Assembly (NCBI GenBank): GCA_017522015.1
Contig: JAFXAW010000024.1
Location: 1-44,833, forward strand
Length of the DNA stretch: 44,833 nucleotides
Direction of reading: 5' to 3'
DNA from: Oscillospiraceae bacterium
GTDB taxonomy: Bacteria > Bacillota > Clostridia > Oscillospirales > Oscillospiraceae
The stretch's first letter is position 1; the number at the start of each line of letters is the position of its first letter. Positions 8,262-16,798 of this stretch are shown here, in pieces. The position numbers and the translations under genes were made by a program. A model generated the notes under the pieces. That model was not told where the DNA came from and ran no database searches. It saw nothing but the letters and a program-made list of their open reading frames with translations.

Positions 8262-9454
8262 TGGCAAAGATTCAGATGAAGACGCCGATCGTCGAGATGG
8301 ACGGCGACGAGATGACGCGCATCCTGTGGCGGATGATTAAGGACACGCTGATTCTGCCCTATGTGGAGCTGAAAACGGAGTATTATGACCTCGGTCTGCT
8401 CAACCGCAACGCGACGAAGGATCAGGTGACGGTGGACGCAGCGGAGGCGACGAAAAAGCTTGGTGTTGCAGTCAAGTGCGCAACGATCACGCCGAACGCG
8501 CAGCGCATGGAGGAGTATCCGGAGCTGACCGAAATGTGGAAAAGTCCCAACGCCACGATCCGATCCATCCTTGACGGCACGGTTTTCCGTACGCCGATTC
8601 TGGTGGACAGCGTAAAGCCGGTCGTGCGCAATTGGGAAAAGCCCATCACGGTGGCGCGGCACGCCTACGGAGATATTTATAAGGCGGTCGAGCTGCACAC
8701 GGCGGAGCCGGGTACGGCGAAGCTTGTCTTCACGGGCGAGAGCGGTGCGGTGCAGGAACTGACGGTGCAGAAAATGGCCGGACCCGGCGTTCTGCAGGGC
8801 ATGCACAACCGGGAAAGCTCCATCGAGAGCTTCGCGCATGCCTGCTTCCGCTTCGCTATCGACACGAAGCAGGATCTGTGGTTCTCGGCGAAGGATACCA
8901 TCTCCAAGGTCTATGACGGCACGTTCAAGGAGATCTTCGATCGGGTGTTTGCCGACTATAAGGCGGAGTTTGAGCGGCTGGGCATCACCTATTTCTACAC
9001 GCTGATCGACGATGCCGTAGCGCGCGTGATGCGCTCCCGCGGCGGCTTTATCTGGGCCTGCAAGAACTATGACGGCGACGTGATGAGCGACATGATCTCC
9101 ACGGCCTTCGGGTCTCTGGCGATGATGACGAGCGTTCTGGTGTCACCGGACGGAAATTATGAATACGAGGCCGCACACGGCACGGTCACGAAGCATTACT
9201 ATCGCCATCTGAAGGGCGAGGAGACAAGCACGAATCCTGTCGCCACGATCTTTGCCTGGACGGGCGCGCTGCGCAAGCGCGGCGAGCTGGACGGCACGCC
9301 CGAGCTTTGCGCCTTCGCTGACCGGCTGGAGCAGGCCTGCCTGGATACGATTGAGGCGGGGGAGGTCACGGGTGACCTTGCTTCTCTTGCGGAGCGGGAA
9401 AGCAAAGCGCTCACAAGCGCTGCGTTCCTCAAGGCGGTTGCATCGAGGCTGTAA
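8261..9454 (+). CDS. icd: NADP-dependent isocitrate dehydrogenase
   Basis: A 397-residue enzyme of the homodimeric, eukaryote-like class of NADP isocitrate dehydrogenases, oxidising isocitrate to 2-oxoglutarate. Hallmarks: TPIVEMDGDEMTRI at the N-terminus, the substrate loop KSPNATIRSILDGTVFR, the metal-binding segment LIDDAVARVMRSRGGFIWACKNYDGDVMSD, and EAAHGTVTKHYYRHLKG for NADP. The ATG shares its A with the TAA of the hydratase gene, and GAGGGAAG lies just upstream, so the two are coupled. Together with pyruvate carboxylase downstream, it suggests the oxidative branch to glutamate. Confidence 0.95.
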   Translation: MAKIQMKTPIVEMDGDEMTRILWRMIKDTLILPYVELKTEYYDLGLLNRNATKDQVTVDAAEATKKLGVAVKCATITPNAQRMEEYPELTEMWKSPNATIRSILDGTVFRTPILVDSVKPVVRNWEKPITVARHAYGDIYKAVELHTAEPGTAKLVFTGESGAVQELTVQKMAGPGVLQGMHNRESSIESFAHACFRFAIDTKQDLWFSAKDTISKVYDGTFKEIFDRVFADYKAEFERLGITYFYTLIDDAVARVMRSRGGFIWACKNYDGDVMSDMISTAFGSLAMMTSVLVSPDGNYEYEAAHGTVTKHYYRHLKGEETSTNPVATIFAWTGALRKRGELDGTPELCAFADRLEQACLDTIEAGEVTGDLASLAERESKALTSAAFLKAVASRL

Positions 9455-9517
9455 GGCGTTTTTCTGCAGGAAAAGCGAAATTGCGCCCGCGCAAAGGACG
9501 AAAAGACGGATTTCCTG

Positions 9518-9547
9518 TTGCCATTTGCCGGGATGCTGAAGTATAAT
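9518..9547 (+). promoter_or_regulatory. Promoter for pyruvate carboxylase
   Basis: TTGCCA at 9518-9523, an 18-base spacer and TATAAT at 9542-9547. The leader is about 140 bases and contains a 9-bp hairpin (GCGTGGGAG at 9567-9575 with its complement at 9591-9599) that may control message stability. Confidence 0.65.
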
Positions 9548-9692
9548 AACACAGAAAAAAGAAAAAGCGTGGGAGGGGAAAAGTCTCTTTCTCCCACGCC
9601 GCAGCGCTGCTTTTCGCCGGAACGGACGGAGAAAGTGCTGCGCATGAACTTGAAAAACAGCAATGGATTATATATCTGGGAGGGGAACACAG

Positions 9693-12600
9693 GTGGAAAC
9701 GAGAGAATTCAAGAAGATCCTCGTCGCCAACCGCGGCGAGATCGCAACCCGCGTGCTGCGCGCCTGCAATGACCTCGGCATTGCAACGGTGGCGATCTAC
9801 TCCAAGGAGGACATTTACAGCGCACACAGAACCAAGGCGGACGAGGCCTATTTGATCGGCGAGACGCTCAGCCCGCTTGGCGCTTACCTCGCCATCGACG
9901 AGATCGTGGCGCTTGCCAAGCGTAAGAACGTGGACGCCATCCATCCGGGCTATGGCTTCCTGTCGGAGAATGCGGATTTCGCGAAAGCCTGCGAGGCGGC
10001 AGGCATTGAGTTTATCGGACCGCCCTCCGATGTGCTTGGCAAAATGGGCGACAAGCTCTCCGCCAAGGAGATGGCCGATGCCTGCGGTGTGCCCACAATT
10101 CCCGGCAGCTCTGATCCGCTCACCGGACCGGAGGAGGCGCTGGAAAAGGCGCGGAGCTACGGTTTTCCGGTCATCCTCAAGGCGGCCGCCGGCGGCGGCG
10201 GACGCGGTATGCGCGCCTGCTGGTCGGAGGAGGAGATTGAGCCTGCCTTTGAGCTGGTTCGCTCCGAGGCGAAGAAGGCCTTTGGCAACGACGCCATCTT
10301 TATCGAAAAATACCTTGTTGAGCCCAAGCACATCGAGGTGCAGATTCTGGCCGACAAGGAAGGCAACACCGTGCATCTGTATGAGCGTGACTGCTCGCTG
10401 CAGCGCCGTTACCAGAAGGTAATTGAGTATACGCCCGCATGGTCTCTGCCCGAGGAGCTGCGTGAACGGCTGTGCGAGGACGCCGTCAAGATTTCCAAGC
10501 AGGTCGGCTATGTCAACGCAGGTACTGTGGAGTTCCTGGTCGACAAGTCCGGCGCGCATTATTTCATCGAGATGAACCCGCGCATTCAGGTCGAGCACAC
10601 CGTCACCGAGATGATCACGGGTGTCGATCTCGTGCGCGCGCAGATCCTTGTTGCCGGCGGCTTCCCGCTGAGCCATCCGCTGATCGGCATTGCATCGCAA
10701 AAGGATGTGCAGCAGCGCGGCTATGCAATCCAGTGCCGTGTCACGACGGAGGACCCCGCCAACAATTTCGCGCCCGACACCGGCACGATCACGGCATACC
10801 GCTCGGGCGGCGGCAACGGCATTCGTCTGGATGGCGGCAACGCCTATGAGGGCGCGACCATCTCCCCGTATTATGACAGTTTGCTCGTTAAGATCACGAC
10901 CTATGACATCAGCTTCCAAGGTGCTGCGCGCAAGGCACGCCGTGCCTTGGCCGAGACCCGCGTGCGCGGTGTGAAAACCAATATGCCCTTCCTTGGCAAT
11001 ATCCTGACGCATCCGGTGTTTTTGGAGGGCAGATGCCACACCCGCTTTATTGATGATACGCCGGAGCTCTTTGAACTCAAGGACTCCAAGGACAGAGCAA
11101 CAAAGATGCTCAAATACATCGGCAACATCGTGGTCAATGACCCGACGGCGGGCATGAAGATGTATGACACCCCCCGTTTCCCGACTGTCCGGGGCGAGTG
11201 CAGGGATGGCCTGAAGCAGCTTCTGGACAAAGAGGGCCCGATCGCGGTGCGCGATTTCGTCCTTGCCCAGAAGAAGCTGATGATCTGCGACACGACGATG
11301 CGCGACGCGCATCAGAGTCTGCTGGCGACCCGCGTGCGTACGCGCGACATGGTCAAGGGCGCAGCGGGCATGGCGGAGATTTATGCCGACGCCTTTTCGC
11401 TGGAAATGTGGGGCGGCGCGACCTTTGATGTGGCCTATCGCTATCTGCACGAGGATCCGTGGGAGCGGCTTGAGTGGCTGCGGCGCGAGATTCCGAACAT
11501 CCCGTTCCAGATGCTGCTGCGCGGCGCGAATGCGGTTGGCTATGCGAACTACCCGGATAATCTCATCCGCGCTTTCGTGAAGGAAGCTGCGCGCAGCGGT
11601 ATTGACGTGTTCCGCGTGTTTGACTCGCTCAACTGGATTCCCGGCATGGAAATCGCGCTTGAGGAGGCTGCTTCTGCCAACAAGATCGCGGAGGCGACGA
11701 TCTGCTACACGGGCGACATCTCCGATCCCAAGCGCGACAAATATACACTCAACTACTATGTCAACATGGCCAAGGAACTCGAAAAGCGCGGCGCGCATAT
11801 CCTGGCCATCAAGGATATGTCCGGTCTGCTTAAGCCCTATGCAGCCAAAAAGCTGGTCAAGGCGCTCAAGGAGGAAGTGGGTCTGCCGATCCACCTGCAT
11901 TCCCACGATACCAGCGGCAACCAGGTTGCGGCCTATCTGATGGCGGCGGAAGCCGGCGTGGATATTGTCGACTGCGCAGTGAGCAGCATGTCTTCGATCA
12001 CCAGCCAGCCGAGCGTCAACTCCATCGTCTCCGCCCTGCAGGGCACGGAGCGGGACACCGGGCTTGATCTGGACCGCCTGGAGGAGCTGAGCGAGTACTG
12101 GGAGGATGTCCGCAAGCGCTACGACATCTTTGAGTCCGATCTGAAGACCCCGCTGACGGAGATCTACAAATATGAGATCCCGGGCGGACAGTATACGAAC
12201 CTGCGTCCGCAGGTGCAGAGCCTCGGCCTCGGCCATCGCTTTGACGAAGTGCGCAAGATGTTCTGCACGGTCAACGAGATGCTGGGAGACATCGTGAAGG
12301 TTACGCCGTCCTCCAAGATGGTTGGCGACCTTGCGATCTTCATGGTGCAGAACGATTTGACGCCGGAGAACATTGTGGAGAAGGGCAAGAACCTCTCCTT
12401 CCCGGACAGCGTGGTCAGCTACTTCAAGGGCATGATGGGTCAGCCCGCATGGGGCCTGCAGCCGAAGGAGCTGCAGGAGGTCGTGCTCAAGGGTGAAGAG
12501 CCCATCACCTGCCGTCCCGGCGAGCTGATGGAGCCTGTGGACTTTGATGCAGCCCGCGAACACCTCAAGCAGTTCACGCCCGAACCGACGATGCAGGATG

Positions 12601-13118
12601 TGCTCGGCTGGTTCATGTATCCCAAGGTTGTGGAGGAATACTTCCGGCAGAAGCAGGAGCACGGCTACATTGTGCGCCTTGGAAGCCACGTCTTCTTCCA
12701 CGGGCTTGCCGTTGGCGAGACGAACAAGGTCAACATTGAAGACGGCAAAACGCTGGTCATCAAGCTGCTTGGCACCGGTGACATCGACGATGAGGGCTAT
12801 CGCACGGTGCATTTCGAGCTCAACGGTGCGCGGCGTGATGTCAAGGTGCGCGATATGTCGCAGACCTTTACCGGCGTAAAGGCGCGCATGGCGGATCAGA
12901 ACGATCCGAGCCACATTGCGGCCTCCATCCCCGGCGCGGTCAGCAAGCTGAACATCAAGGTTGGCGACACGGTTGAGGAAAACCAGGTCATCGCGATCAT
13001 CGAAGCCATGAAGATGGAAACCAGCGTTGTGGCACGCGCAGCGGGCACGGTTGAGGAACTGCTCATCGACGTCGGTGAGACGGTCAAGGCCGGCGAGCTG
13101 CTCGCAATCATCAAATAA
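9693..13118 (+). CDS. pyc: Pyruvate carboxylase
   Basis: A 1141-residue biotin enzyme that carboxylates pyruvate to oxaloacetate. In order: a biotin carboxylase domain (residues about 1-450; ILVANRGEIATRVLRA, the ATP loop KAAAGGGGRGMRA, EMNPRIQVEHTVTE); the carboxyltransferase TIM barrel (about 520-800; MICDTTMRDAHQSLLATRVRT and the metal-site HLHSHDTSGNQ); a tetramerisation/allosteric part; and a C-terminal biotinyl domain with EAMKMET, whose central Lys carries biotin. All domains are on one chain, so this is the four-domain form. The start is GTG at 9693, because GGGAGGGG ends 7 bases before it. An ATG ten codons upstream has no such site. Confidence 0.96.
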   Translation: METREFKKILVANRGEIATRVLRACNDLGIATVAIYSKEDIYSAHRTKADEAYLIGETLSPLGAYLAIDEIVALAKRKNVDAIHPGYGFLSENADFAKACEAAGIEFIGPPSDVLGKMGDKLSAKEMADACGVPTIPGSSDPLTGPEEALEKARSYGFPVILKAAAGGGGRGMRACWSEEEIEPAFELVRSEAKKAFGNDAIFIEKYLVEPKHIEVQILADKEGNTVHLYERDCSLQRRYQKVIEYTPAWSLPEELRERLCEDAVKISKQVGYVNAGTVEFLVDKSGAHYFIEMNPRIQVEHTVTEMITGVDLVRAQILVAGGFPLSHPLIGIASQKDVQQRGYAIQCRVTTEDPANNFAPDTGTITAYRSGGGNGIRLDGGNAYEGATISPYYDSLLVKITTYDISFQGAARKARRALAETRVRGVKTNMPFLGNILTHPVFLEGRCHTRFIDDTPELFELKDSKDRATKMLKYIGNIVVNDPTAGMKMYDTPRFPTVRGECRDGLKQLLDKEGPIAVRDFVLAQKKLMICDTTMRDAHQSLLATRVRTRDMVKGAAGMAEIYADAFSLEMWGGATFDVAYRYLHEDPWERLEWLRREIPNIPFQMLLRGANAVGYANYPDNLIRAFVKEAARSGIDVFRVFDSLNWIPGMEIALEEAASANKIAEATICYTGDISDPKRDKYTLNYYVNMAKELEKRGAHILAIKDMSGLLKPYAAKKLVKALKEEVGLPIHLHSHDTSGNQVAAYLMAAEAGVDIVDCAVSSMSSITSQPSVNSIVSALQGTERDTGLDLDRLEELSEYWEDVRKRYDIFESDLKTPLTEIYKYEIPGGQYTNLRPQVQSLGLGHRFDEVRKMFCTVNEMLGDIVKVTPSSKMVGDLAIFMVQNDLTPENIVEKGKNLSFPDSVVSYFKGMMGQPAWGLQPKELQEVVLKGEEPITCRPGELMEPVDFDAAREHLKQFTPEPTMQDVLGWFMYPKVVEEYFRQKQEHGYIVRLGSHVFFHGLAVGETNKVNIEDGKTLVIKLLGTGDIDDEGYRTVHFELNGARRDVKVRDMSQTFTGVKARMADQNDPSHIAASIPGAVSKLNIKVGDTVEENQVIAIIEAMKMETSVVARAAGTVEELLIDVGETVKAGELLAIIK

Positions 13119-13126
13119 AAAGAATA

Positions 13127-13163
13127 AAAAAACGGAGCGGACGATGTGTCCGCTCCGTTTTTT
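13127..13163. terminator. Strong bidirectional terminator after pyc
   Basis: AAAAAACGGAGCGGAC (13127-13142) pairs with its complement ending in six T (13148-13163). The flanking A6 and T6 make it work in both directions, which suits the converging serpin gene. Confidence 0.85.
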
Positions 13164-13302
13164 GCCTTTGTATGGGGAATATGCTGTGCGGTTCATATAT
13201 GGGGGAGAATAGAGCTTTCCCCGTGTGAATTTGCGCGTGCGATGGACTTCAAAGCTGCGGTTTTGAGTAAGCGTTCGCGATACGTCGGAGTTTCGGACGC
13301 CG

Positions 13303-14766
13303 TCACGGCTGATGGACGATGCCGGCGAAAAGCGGGATGCCATCCTCGCTCGTGATCGCGAACAGGAAAGGACGGTCCAGCGTGAAATCAATCGGCTCGT
13401 CCGGCATGAAAGCGGCGTTGCGCAGCATCAGCACGGTGTATGCAGCGGCGGTTACGCCCTCCTCGTCCACGACGACACGCACGCCGTGCAGCGCGTCGGA
13501 GAGATAGGGGAGAAGCTCGTCCTCCATTTCGCCAAAGACAGGCGAGAAATCTGCACGCTCCGGGGAAAAGACGTCCGTGATGCCCAGACTCTTCAGCGGC
13601 GCTGTGAGATCCGTCTGCGCAGAAACATCAAACTTCGGCAGGGAGAGGTCGATCCGTGTGGATTTGCCTTGGTTCTGCGCGTCGGGCGTATACAGGAGAG
13701 AGACAAGCTGTGTGTTTTCGGGCAGCGTATCAACGGATACGCCCTCGTCCGGCAGGAAGAACCACATCTTTCCGCCGCCGTTGCCCAGCTGCTTTGTCAC
13801 GGCGCGGAAACCGTCGCCCTCAAAGTATTCCCCGGAGTAGGTCTGATGCATGAAGTCATGCGTCAGGTCGCCGGAGAGCGCGTGAAAGGTGTCGGGAGCT
13901 GTGTTTTCTGCGGAAAACGCGTCCTCCCAGCTTGCCTGGAAATAGACAGTCGTGGCAAGGGCAAGCAGCGTGCTTGGGTCAAAGCCCAGGTCGCTGACCT
14001 GGTCGGAGAGCAGATTGCCGGTGTTTTCATTGAGCCATTTGCGGAAGAGCTCGTTGTATTCTTCCGAGCCCATGCTGCCGCTGTAAGCGGAGGCGTAGTA
14101 GTGCTCGGCAAGCGATTGGAGCGCCGTCTCCACATAAGGCAGATCATCACGCAGCCAGAGCGAGCTGGCCAGAATGTCCGTCACCGTTCCGTCGTTCCGA
14201 TAACAGGCGCGCCAAAGGGCGCTTGCCTGCGCACGGAGGCTTTCAATGTCCTCTGCCCCGAGCAGAGACAGAATCTGCTCGCGGCTTTCTCCGGCAGCGC
14301 ACTCGGCAAGCATGGCCAGCGCCATATATACATTCACCGGCGAGCAGGCGCGGTTTTTCCCGGCCTCACCTTCGAGCAGCGCGGAAAGGCTGGCCTTCCA
14401 ATAGTTTTCCAGCCCGTCTGCAAAGCCGGCCTCCGGACGAAGCGCGGACAGATTGTCCTGCCAGAGTTTGTATTGCTCCTGCGCATCGCTCGCATCCCAA
14501 TCCGGAAAGGGGACGGTTTCGGGATAAGCCGCAAGCGAAATTGCCTTGGGGGCGTTGCCGGACATGAGCGAAGTGTCCGAAGTCGTCTCCGGCGTTATAT
14601 CCGGCGCAGCATCGGGCGCAGCATCCGGAGCCGGGGTGGCGTTTTCTGCAGCGGGCAGGTTCGCGCCGCAGCCCGTCAGCAGCGCAAGCGCCAGCAGGGC
14701 GGATGTGGCAATCATTCCGCGTGAATGGCGGCGCGCTGCGCGAGCGTTCCGATCCTTAGATTTCAT
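13303..14766 (-). CDS. Serpin family lipoprotein (serine protease inhibitor)
   Basis: A 487-residue secreted protein with an extended n-region, hydrophobic core and lipobox (ALLTGC), then an Ala/Pro/Asp/Thr-rich linker to about residue 75, and a full serpin domain. Serpin features: VYMALAMLAECAAGESREQIL, a late SLPKFDVSAQTDL strand, and the reactive-loop hinge DEEGVTAAAYT followed by VLMLRNAAFM and the C-terminal DRPFLFAI signature. The small residues in the hinge are those of inhibitory serpins, so it should trap a serine protease by loop insertion. The reactive bond probably lies near NAAF, suggesting an elastase-like target, but this is uncertain. AGGAGG precedes the ATG. In gut bacteria such proteins are thought to protect against host or bacterial proteases. 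Confidence 0.92.
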   Translation of the reverse strand: MKSKDRNARAARRHSRGMIATSALLALALLTGCGANLPAAENATPAPDAAPDAAPDITPETTSDTSLMSGNAPKAISLAAYPETVPFPDWDASDAQEQYKLWQDNLSALRPEAGFADGLENYWKASLSALLEGEAGKNRACSPVNVYMALAMLAECAAGESREQILSLLGAEDIESLRAQASALWRACYRNDGTVTDILASSLWLRDDLPYVETALQSLAEHYYASAYSGSMGSEEYNELFRKWLNENTGNLLSDQVSDLGFDPSTLLALATTVYFQASWEDAFSAENTAPDTFHALSGDLTHDFMHQTYSGEYFEGDGFRAVTKQLGNGGGKMWFFLPDEGVSVDTLPENTQLVSLLYTPDAQNQGKSTRIDLSLPKFDVSAQTDLTAPLKSLGITDVFSPERADFSPVFGEMEDELLPYLSDALHGVRVVVDEEGVTAAAYTVLMLRNAAFMPDEPIDFTLDRPFLFAITSEDGIPLFAGIVHQP

Positions 14767-14850
14767 ATTCCGTTTTCCTCCTGAATGGATATTTCACTTG
14801 ATCAGACGCTTTTTTGGGAAAAAAGTTCCCGCTTCAGCCGAAATTTTTGA

Positions 14851-14898
14851 AAAAACAGGCGATACGCGGATCAAAAACCCGGTATCGCCTGCTTTTTT
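14851..14898 (-). terminator. Terminator for the FAD oxidoreductase transcript
   Basis: CAGGCGATAC (14856-14865) pairs with 14882-14891, flanked by A6 on one side and T6 on the other. On the minus strand it follows the small Cys-rich frame that ends at 14922. Confidence 0.75.
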
Positions 14899-14921
14899 AA
14901 GTTTTAGCCGGGGTGTGCAGC

Positions 14922-15107
14922 TTAGCGCTCGCATCTTCCGCAGTTGTCACAGTATCCCTTGCTCTTGCACGCGGGGAGATGCAGCAGCGCACGGAAATAG
15001 TCGGCAGAAAGCGGCTGCTCCGTTTTGGAGGCAGGCGCAGCGGAGCTGCTGTTTTCCTCAGGTGCAGAAACCGGGGAACGCTCCGGCATTTTTTCGGGGC
15101 TTACCAC
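14922..15107 (-). CDS. Small Cys-rich ORF overlapping the end of the FAD oxidoreductase
   Basis: A 61-codon frame beginning with GTG that overlaps the last seven bases of the FAD oxidoreductase in the -1 frame. It has a Ser/Pro/Glu/Ala-rich linker-like first half, then LSADYFRALLHLPACKSKG and YCDNCGRCER. Four Cys lie in the last 15 residues, a possible metal site. It lacks its own clear ribosome binding site and stops 24 bases before the terminator. It could be translated by coupling, could be a C-terminal extension reached by a -1 frameshift, or could be chance. I do not recognise a family. Confidence 0.35.
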   Translation of the reverse strand: MVSPEKMPERSPVSAPEENSSSAAPASKTEQPLSADYFRALLHLPACKSKGYCDNCGRCER

Positions 15108-16600
15108 TGACGATAAGCGTCAAACTTCTCGCGATCCTCTCTGGCCTTTTTCGCCATCGCGGTGTAGAGACCGTACTGATGCTCTTCGACGCACTCCTGA
15201 TAGCTCGGATCCTTGGCGTGGAACTTTTCGTTGCGCGGCAGCGGCACATCCTGATCGACCAGGATATCCTGCACGCGGCGGATGTCCACATTGTGCACCG
15301 TGGTGCCCTGCTGCGCAGCGACAGCGGCGGCAACACCGGCGGCCTGGCCGGTACCGACGCACTGCGGGATCAGGTTCAGCCAGTCAATGGCAACGGCGTC
15401 CGCGGAGAGGTGACGGCCGGGGCAGAGCAGGTTTTCAACATTGCGCGGCAGAATGGCGCGGTAGGGAATCTCAACCGGGCCGCAGTCGTTGATCTGGGAG
15501 ATGGTGGAGTGCCAGGCGATGACATCGTCAAACTTGCTGGCAAAGGCAAAGTCGTTGGCGGTCATGATGTACTCACCGGCCAGACGGCGGCTGCAGCGCG
15601 TGCCGAGCTGCGGGGCGATGTCGTAAATATAAGCGTCCTTGAAGGCGATCGGAATCGTCTCGCGGAGATACTCCACCACGTCACGCATGGTGTTGCGGGT
15701 GTTCATCTCGGTCTCGGTCTGGTCGGAGATCTTTGTGCAGTCACGGTCGGCGTGCCAGTTGTTGACCCAGCAGATGTCATTGCGGGGCGTGGGCAGGGGA
15801 GAGGTGCGGAATCCGGCAACCGCCTGCAGACGGCCGCGCAGCGCGGCCTCCTCGGCGGGGTGCGCCTGCTTCCACTCATAGAAAGCGTTCCAGTCAATGC
15901 CGCCGATGCGCCAGACGAGCGCGGTTGTGCTGGAGCGGCCCTCGCCGTCGGAGAGAGAGGCACAGGGCGTGCCGGTCTGGGAGAAGAGGTCGCCGTCGCC
16001 GGTGGCGTCGATGACGATCTTGGCGAGGACGGCCTTGCGGCCTTCCTTACTCTCGAAGATGACGCCGGTCATCTTGTCGCCCTCCATGAGCGGACGCGTG
16101 CCCCAGCTGTGATAGAGAACACGGATGGCGTCGCGGTGCTCGAGGAGCATCTTGTCCATCTCGATCTTGAGCTGGTTGGGCTCATAGTAGACAGCGCGCA
16201 CGAGGCAGGAGGGCTTTGCGCCTTCATAGCCGCCGCGGCTGACACAGTCATGAATGCTGCGCCATGCCTGCAGCATGAGCGGATCCGTGTCGCCGATCCG
16301 GTCGAGAGAGGGAGCCTTCACCGTGTTGGGATATTTGGAAAGACGGGTGAACCACTCTTCCTGCAGACCGCGGACGAAGGACTTGTTATACCAGCTCAGG
16401 TTCGGAACCATGACCACGTAACCGCCGGTCACGTCGCCGCCCATGTAGCCGTAACGCTCCATGAGGATGATGTTTTTGGCTCCGGCTCTCGCCGCTGCAA
16501 CCGCTGCAGAGTGTCCGGCAGCGCCGCCGCCGACTACGAGAATGTCACATTCCGCATAGACGGGGATGTCCCGGCCGGTTTCATAAATCGTCGTGTTCAT
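15101..16600 (-). CDS. FAD-dependent oxidoreductase (FAD_oxidored, PF12831-like)
   Basis: A 499-residue flavoprotein. The N-terminal dinucleotide-binding motif is ILVVGGGAAGHSAAVAAARAG, and a second FAD signature DATGDGDLFSQTG lies near residue 215. The C-terminal part has the GRHLSADAVAIDWLNLIPQCVGTGQAAGVAAA segment typical of PF12831 proteins, a family whose substrates are mostly unknown. No iron-sulfur motif is present. GGAGG lies 8 bases before the ATG. It is transcribed from its own promoter, divergently from uppP. The substrate cannot be inferred. Confidence 0.85.
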   Translation of the reverse strand: MNTTIYETGRDIPVYAECDILVVGGGAAGHSAAVAAARAGAKNIILMERYGYMGGDVTGGYVVMVPNLSWYNKSFVRGLQEEWFTRLSKYPNTVKAPSLDRIGDTDPLMLQAWRSIHDCVSRGGYEGAKPSCLVRAVYYEPNQLKIEMDKMLLEHRDAIRVLYHSWGTRPLMEGDKMTGVIFESKEGRKAVLAKIVIDATGDGDLFSQTGTPCASLSDGEGRSSTTALVWRIGGIDWNAFYEWKQAHPAEEAALRGRLQAVAGFRTSPLPTPRNDICWVNNWHADRDCTKISDQTETEMNTRNTMRDVVEYLRETIPIAFKDAYIYDIAPQLGTRCSRRLAGEYIMTANDFAFASKFDDVIAWHSTISQINDCGPVEIPYRAILPRNVENLLCPGRHLSADAVAIDWLNLIPQCVGTGQAAGVAAAVAAQQGTTVHNVDIRRVQDILVDQDVPLPRNEKFHAKDPSYQECVEEHQYGLYTAMAKKAREDREKFDAYRQW

Positions 16601-16654
16601 TTTCTACCTCCAGCAATATATTTGAGTTTCTCAAAATATAAAATATGATACTTT

Positions 16655-16683
16655 ATCTTAGCACAGCTTTATTCTTTCGACAA
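16655..16683 (-). promoter_or_regulatory. Promoter for the FAD oxidoreductase
   Basis: On the minus strand: TTGTCG (16683-16678), 17-base spacer, TAAGAT (16660-16655), followed by an AT-rich leader of about 50 bases. Confidence 0.55.
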
Positions 16684-16730
16684 GCGTTATTTTATGCGAA
16701 CACGGCCCGGTGCTTTTGCTCTTGTCCTTT

Positions 16731-16758
16731 TTGACGGACTGTGGTAATATAATACATT
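16731..16758 (+). promoter_or_regulatory. Possible promoter for uppP
   Basis: TTGACG at 16731-16736, a 16-base spacer and TACATT at 16753-16758. A better hexamer TATAAT lies at 16748-16753 but is only 11 bases from TTGACG, so the exact -10 is unclear. Confidence 0.45.
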
Positions 16759-16798
16759 AAGACATTAAGATCATGCGCATGGAAGGGAGGGAAAGGCC

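Noticed and set aside
9429-13391. A 1320-codon open frame on the minus strand across pyc
   Set aside because: It lies antisense to a complete pyruvate carboxylase. Its protein is rich in His, Arg and Ala, has no family features, and has no ribosome binding site. GC-rich third positions on the coding strand create such shadows.
14546-16648. A 700-codon plus-strand frame opposite the serpin and the FAD oxidoreductase
   Set aside because: It is antisense to two clear genes and overlaps their promoters and terminator.
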